A DNA stretch of 64,000 nucleotides from Pascua guehoae (taxonomy: Eukaryota; Basidiomycota; Tremellomycetes; Trichosporonales; Trichosporonaceae), in the NCBI GenBank assembly GCA_001600415.1, contig BCJX01000015.1, forward strand, positions 437,382 to 501,381, given 5' to 3'. Below are positions 58,857 through 64,000 of this stretch, in pieces. Below the pieces are notes generated by a model. It saw nothing but the letters and a program-made list of their open reading frames with translations, had not been told where the DNA came from and did not search any database. Positions within the stretch are counted from its first letter, which is position 1; each line of letters begins with the position of its first letter. The translations under genes were made by a program, and so were the position numbers.

Positions 58857-59788
58857 TCAAGCCCAGGTCCACATCTGGTTGGCGTTGCACTCGTAGTGCT
58901 GCCAGATCTGCAGCTGATTGCCGTTGGACACGTCGCCGTCGGTGAGGTCGAGCGCGTACGCTGGTGGTCAGTATGCTCGTGCTCTTTCGAGACCGGGGGA
59001 GTAGGACGAGGACATAGAGCGACAAGAACCAAGCGCTCGTGTCGCTCGTGTTGCTCGCGTCGCTCGCGTCGCACCGCGCCCGCCGTCCACATCCCTTACG
59101 CCATACTCACTTCCGTAGCGCGAGTTGTTGATGATCGAGTGGTCCGTCTCGTTGAGCGCCCAGCCGCTGAGCGAGCCCGAGGCGTCGCACGACAGGAGCG
59201 CCATGGGGATGCCGTTGGCGCCGACTGGGGTGTTAGTCGGGTCGCGAGAGGTGTGTGCGGTGGTACAGCAGAGCAGTACAGGGTACGAGAGCGAGAGCGG
59301 GAGACGACCCCAACACCAGAGCCTGGCCCACGGTCCCCCCGAGTCTGCCTACACCGACACTGCCTTTGGGGCTAGAGACGACTTACCACCGGCAAACTTC
59401 ATGCACATGTCGGTGCCGACGACACGCCACGACCAGCCGCCGTTGGTCGTCTGCTGGAACTCCCAGTTCTGCGCCGGCGTCCCGTTGCACTCGTAGCTGC
59501 GGTCAGCGAGGGTGGTACGGGAGGGGAGCGATGCCATGGTACCATGTGGGCAGGTGGGTCGTGGCCACTAGACTTGGTTGGAGCAAGTACCCATACAGAC
59601 AGACCTCGCAACCAACAAGCGAGCGAGCAAGTGCCAACCCCCGTGTCCACTCACATCTGGACCGGCGTGCCCTCGTTAAAGTCTGCGCCGCGCACGTCGA
59701 CACACATGTCGTCGTGTCCCAGCGGGTGGATCTGGACAGCCGCAGCCGTGAGGGCCGTGGCCGCGAGCGCGAGGGTGGTTGTGAGCAT
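58857..59788 (-). CDS. secreted beta-trefoil (ricin B-like, QxW) lectin-domain protein
   Basis: Four exons: 59788-59655, 59496-59387, 59224-59111, 58960-58857, 153 residues. A signal peptide (MLTTTLALAATALTAAAVQ) is followed by three subdomains of the trefoil fold. The first is HPLGHDDMCVDVRGADFNEG with CNGTPAQNWEF. The second is GTDMCMKFAGG with SGWAL, where the expected Q of QxW is changed. The third is YALDLTDGDVSNGNQLQIWQ ending CNANQMWTW. Gln-x-Trp/Phe repeats and paired cysteines (one per lobe) indicate carbohydrate binding outside the cell. Only the lectin domain is present, with no catalytic domain, so it is a sugar-binding protein rather than a holotoxin. A TATA-like TATTTAT lies about 127 bp upstream of the ATG. 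Confidence 0.88.
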
Positions 59789-61285
59789 GGCGTGGGTAGA
59801 GCGAGTGGCGAGTGTCGGAGGGGGTAGTTGATTGAGACGAGTACGGTGAGAGTGAGGGTGAGTGAGAGTCGGGTGAGTAAAGCAGAGCGAGAGGTGCCCG
59901 TTTGATCATGGGCCATAAATACCTTTGCACTCCGAGCCTGCGTGTGCGTTTCTGCGTTTCTGCGTTTCTGCGTTTCTGCACTGCCTGCGCTCGGACATGC
60001 GAGCGAGCCGACATCCAACCCGTACACAGGGAGTAGGACAAGTGGTACGGCAGTGGTGCGGCATGCAGCGTGCGGACCGTCGGCTCGCGCGGAACGGCGC
60101 GTGGCGCGCCGGCGCCCTGTCCCCTCCCACCGTGTTCGCCTTCTAGAAGCGCCACAGGTGTACTGGTTACGGGCCGCTTTCGACGATGTTGCGCGTGTGG
60201 GCGTATGTGGGCTTGGGTAGAGTGGTCGTGTGCATTGGGAACCTCACCTGGGTTCAGCGCGGGAGAGGATACAGACGTGATCGATGGCTGTTGAAGGGGG
60301 GGGTTGATTTCTTGTTGGTGTCATGGCGGCTGCAGCCGCTGCGATGACGTCGCTGATTGCTTGGGACTGGTTCTTGTTCTATTGTGAGACCTCGCCGAGG
60401 CAAACGTCTCGGCGCTCGAAGCGACGGTACCACCCTGCTTCAGCCGCTTCACGTGTGTCTCGTAAAGACGGTCATGCTCCGCAGGTGCGGCATGTCACAC
60501 GTCCCCTGTTCCATGCCTCGACGCTCAGACCACGCAACCGCAACAGGTGAGGTAAGAATGGGCAAAGGCATCGACTTCAAGCACCAGTGTGGGGAAAATA
60601 GCGTTAGGGAGGGATTCCGTACCTGGATCTGGATGGGCATGTGCGCTGTTCCAGCACCTGCGTATGCACCTGGATAGAGTTACAGCTCGGCTCTGGTTTG
60701 CGCATGTGAGAGATGGGAGTACGTTGGAGTATTGCTGGTGAGTCGTGCTGACATGTTGTTCCGATTCCCAAGTCGCGTGCCAGCGCGTGCCAACCGTCGA
60801 GGCACCATGGTAACGTGCCTTGGACGCGCCAAACGTGCGTCGTCACGATCGAAAAGACCAGCCCTTCGCCAGGGAGCTCGGGTGGGTAGGTTGCTCAGTC
60901 AGCAGTGTCTGGACCAGCCCAGCCAGGCCGCAGTTCATCGTGGTGGGTCTGGCAATGCGACGAGCTCGGACGGGCTCTGTTTCCTTGACGTATCCAGTCT
61001 GGTAGTCTGACCATGCACGAGACACACCTGTTGCACCTGCGTACCTTTGGAGGTACCGGACACAACCACGGCCAGTGGCCGCTACCAGAAAAGTCATCAT
61101 GGCATTACTTATATGCAACTTCTACATGTCTATCACGCATCCCACGTTGACGTGACTAGCTCCTCCACTCTCGACAAGACGACCTCGCAGACAAGACGCC
61201 CATGGCGACCAACCGATGATCCAAACCGAGCTGTACCATTGATGACACATAGCCGCGCTCAAACACATCAACCTGCGGCAGTCTT
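59789..61285. other. gene-free stretch
   Basis: It contains the lectin promoter and four copies of the octamer TGCGTTTC (59945-59976). No supported coding sequence in the remaining 1.3 kb. Confidence 0.5.
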
Positions 61286-63429
61286 TCACTTTGCCGCCTT
61301 TGTTGGTGTCGCATTCGGCTGCGACGACGTCTTCTTGGCGAGGAGACCCTGGAACTTGGCTGGTCAGCACAGGACGCGTAACAGGACGTACAAAGTTGTG
61401 CAGCGCCTCGTTGGGCACGCCTGGCTGGCGGTCGCCTGGAGACGGGGATGCCGGCTGGGGGGAATTCTGATGTCAGCATATCCCAGTTCAGAGGGTTGCC
61501 TTGAGGGTAACAGACAAGCGTTCTAGCTCAAAGGCCACAGACAAGCCCTTCAGCTGGAGCCCAATGAAGCGCTCGTGCCCATTGCTGCGCACCAGCCCAC
61601 GCTGTCCGCCCGTTCGGTGGCCTGGACCTCTGCTCGCCAACTGGGCTGCTCATCCTTACTCACCCTGCGTCCGAGACGTGCAAATCCCCCGTCGTCGCCG
61701 CTCTCCATAACAGCCATGGCCCTCTCGACGCCAGGCAAGCTGAGTCCACCACGGCCCATTGGCCCGACAACACCAGCATACCGCTCGCTCGGGTCCGTTG
61801 GGTTGGCTGCGGGCGTGGTTCCCGCTGCTCCCGCCGCACTGGCACTGGCGGCAGCATGGCGGAAGGCGTCGGTGGCGTTGCGCTTGGGGTCCTTGAGGAG
61901 GACTTCGAGCTGGCGTGTGAGGAACGCCTGCTCGGGCTCGGACGTGGTGGTCACGGCCGCCTGGTTGGTCGGTTTTGGTCGCTCATTGTCGGGGATCATT
62001 GCGACCCAGAGGTCCTCGATGCACTCGTCGTCCGTCTCGCCTCCGCCCGCGATGCGTGCCACGGCCGCCTCCCACGCCTTGCCAACGCGGGACGGATCGA
62101 ATCCTTCGCGCAACACGTTGATCTTGCCCCACGAGTCCCATCCAGACGGCACCAGGACGGCGTCGCGGTCGAGCACGTTGGCGCGGTGCGGAAAGGGGAA
62201 TCGGCTCGGCAGTGGGGCTTCCGCAGTCGCCCCCACCGGCACCAGGGGAGGGGGCACCGTGTACAGCCGGTGGAAGAGGTATTTGCGCAGCAGCGTGTAC
62301 GTCTGCGGCTGCGTAGGCGCAGTGTAGAAGAGCGCCGCACCGTAAGCCAGACAAACGGTTCGAAGCACCTGCTGAATCCAGTCGGTTCGCTCTTCCCACC
62401 CCCCGCCCTTCATGCCCATTTCGTCGCCGACCGTGTCCATCAAGTCGGCACGCGTGCAGACGACAGTAATCGGCACGCCAGCAGGGTTCAACGTCAGCGA
62501 CCCAGGACCCAGAGGGAGCAGTGTTCCCAGCGAGTTGTACCCTGCGGCGATACTGGGCGTCGCGCCGTGGCCTGTTGTTGCAGTGGGCTCTGCGTAGTGC
62601 TGGAGGTAGGATTGTACTGTGGTGTCAGTAAAAGACTACTCTTGTGCCGTGGTGCGCCCTTTGGCTTGGACGTACACTTTTCCCGCAGCTCATCGCGCTC
62701 CACATCCTTTCCGCGCACCGCCCATTGCTCTACCCATGCAATCCATGTCAGCAGCTCGCGCACCATGCTCGATGGCTTGGTCCAGTCGAGCACAATGACA
62801 ATGGCCGTATCCTGCTTGTTAGCTCTTGCATTATCGGTGTTACTCACAGGAAGGGGGTTGGGTGGAAGGGAGACATCGACGAGGCGGAGCAGTGCGGGAT
62901 GGGAGGAGGGCGGGTAGAAGACGGAAAGGGGCGGAGAAGCGTCTGCAACGTCAGTGGGACAACATGAGACGATCCAATGATTCGCAGACGAGCATGCAGG
63001 AAGGTATGCAACGACCGCCATTGAAAGACTGGGAGCAGCGGAAAGACGCGTGCACGTACCTTCATCGCGGTCGTCGGACTCGAGCACGTCGTACCCGATG
63101 GCGAGGGAAGACGCTGGCTTTGCACGACGCTTGCCCGCAAGCTTGTCGAGCAGGTGGGAACGCCCGCGATGCCGTTCGGCGAGGAGGACGACGTTTTTGC
63201 GTGCCAGTGCCTTTTGACGGTCGGCGGAGCGCAGAATGTCGGTCCACAGGTCTGTGCTCGCGCTCGCCGACGTGGCGCCGTTGGCAGCGGCGCCGCTGTT
63301 TGGGCTGGACGCGGTCGCCGTCGCTGCAGACGAGGGGCCTGGCCCTGCAGACGACGGTCCAGATGGGCTGGCACGCACAGTCGGACTTGGGCGTGGGCGT
63401 GAGGGTGAGGGTGTCGAGGGCGACTGCAT
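61286..63429 (-). CDS. cytoplasmic dynein 1 light intermediate chain
   Basis: Accessory chain that binds the dynein heavy chain and links cargo adaptors. Six exons: 63429-63060, 62942-62848, 62811-62676, 62616-61664, 61454-61392, 61354-61286, 561 residues. After a Ser/Pro/Ala-rich N-terminus comes the helix TDLWTDILRSADRQKA and a degenerate P-loop (NVVLLAERHRGRSHLLDKL); the classic GxxxxGK(S/T) is lost, so nucleotide binding is doubtful. The Ras-like core continues with IGYDVLESDD, TAIVIVLDWTKPSSMVREL, and VPITVVCTRADLMD corresponding to the G4 region. The conserved GWDSWGKINVLREGFDP segment binds the heavy chain. The C-terminal helix ALHNFFQGLLAKK matches the adaptor-binding helix of animal LICs. 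Confidence 0.93.
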
Positions 63430-63509
63430 GGAGGACGAGGGGTGAGGTAGAATGTTGGGATCACGACGTACGTTGAGGTCTGTCCATCGCGTAGGGAATA
63501 CCGCGTCGC

Positions 63510-63538
63510 CCAGCCAGCCAGCCAGCCAGCCAGCCAGC
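63510..63538 (-). repeat. CAGC tetranucleotide microsatellite in the LIC leader
   Basis: Seven copies of CAGC (plus strand) about 80-110 bp upstream of the dynein LIC ATG. Confidence 0.95.
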
Positions 63539-63602
63539 GCATGGGGGTGCGTTTCACGGGCCCGCCCGTCTGATGGTGGTGGTTCAAGCGTCAGTGGCGG
63601 GG

Positions 63603-63702
63603 NNNNNNNNNNNNNNNNNNNNNNNNNNNNNNNNNNNNNNNNNNNNNNNNNNNNNNNNNNNNNNNNNNNNNNNNNNNNNNNNNNNNNNNNNNNNNNNNNN
63701 NN
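63603..63702. other. assembly gap (100 N) abutting a poly-G run
   Basis: The N run is preceded by GGCGGGG and followed by 27 G (63703-63729). The gap length of exactly 100 is probably a placeholder. Confidence 0.98.
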
Positions 63703-63916
63703 GGGGGGGGGGGGGGGGGGGGGGGGGGGATTTGCTTCCGCTTCCACCATTACAACTACTTTGTAATCTCGATTCGTTCCATTTACAAGTTGCATCTTGG
63801 CATTGTCGTAATGGGATGCCAGTACTACAGAAGAGATGGTTGGTTGGGTTTGGTGCTTGCTGACATTTGTGCTGGTACTTTTGAATCACTCGCGCGGTGC
63901 AATCTCTACTCGCCTT

Positions 63917-64000
63917 CAATAAGCCTGGTACTCGCCCTCGAAGCCATACGCCCCCTGCTCGTAGCCACCTTGCCAAAAGGCAGGCGGGTAGAAGACGCCC
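63917..64000 (-). CDS. 3' end of a gene, Gly/Tyr-rich C-terminus (partial)
   Basis: A frame enters at the right edge and ends at TGA 63919-63917. The visible tail reads GVFYPPAFWQGGYEQGAYGF then EGEYQAY. The Gly/Tyr/Gln-rich end resembles tails of RNA-binding or Golgi/YIPF-type proteins, but 27 residues are too few to decide. Codon use (C/G third bases) fits a real exon. Confidence 0.5.

Overview
This window looks like nuclear DNA from a GC-rich basidiomycete yeast. A Tremellomycete close to Trichosporonales is my best guess, inferred from composition, very short GT..AG introns (down to 37 nt) and 3-14 exons per gene; the sequence alone does not prove it. There is no operon structure. Exon coordinates were set by hand from splice sites, reading phase and family alignment. 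For every multi-exon model given as complete, the summed exon length is divisible by three.

Layout. 1-2.5 kb: 5' part of an MFS drug-type transporter (-), carrying an apparent frameshift. 4.2-6.8 kb: a membrane-anchored coiled-coil protein (-). 11-12.7 kb: vacuolar transporter chaperone Vtc1 (+). 13.5-14.6 kb: profilin (+). 14.8-16.0 kb: an acidic/basic zinc-finger-like nuclear protein (-). 16.7 kb: intron-containing tRNA-Gly(GCC) (+). 16.9-17.4 kb: orphan coiled-coil protein (-). 18.7-25 kb: a gene-poor block with a degenerate ~45-bp tandem array, a duplicated hairpin, and an array of about fifteen long palindromic units, one interrupted by a 136-bp transposon-like insertion. 25.8-27.4 kb: actin (-). 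28.7-30.4 kb: proteasome subunit Rpn10 (+). 31.9-33.6 kb: a 7-TM protein (-). 35.2-39.4 kb: secreted GMC oxidoreductase with minisatellite-filled introns and an assembly gap (-). 41.4-42.9 kb: mitochondrial NAD-isocitrate dehydrogenase subunit 2 (-). 44.8-46.3 kb: nucleolin/Nsr1/Gar2 homologue (+). 49.1-53.5 kb: SMP/C2-domain contact-site protein (+). 53.9-55.2 kb: small coiled-coil protein, perhaps INO80-associated (-). 55.6-58.1 kb: Mch1/nodulin-like MFS transporter (+). 58.9-59.8 kb: secreted beta-trefoil lectin-like protein (-). 61.3-63.4 kb: dynein light intermediate chain (-). 63.9-64 kb: 3' tip of another gene (-).

Most genes are ordinary housekeeping functions: cytoskeleton (actin, profilin, dynein LIC), TCA cycle, proteasome, ribosome biogenesis, polyphosphate metabolism and membrane contact sites. 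They are not functionally clustered. The unusual material is the 19-25 kb block, where palindromes share conserved ends but have unit-specific, internally complementary arms. Also notable are the actin gene, whose start codon is split by an intron and followed by two 11-nt exons, and several introns that act as reservoirs of tandem repeats.
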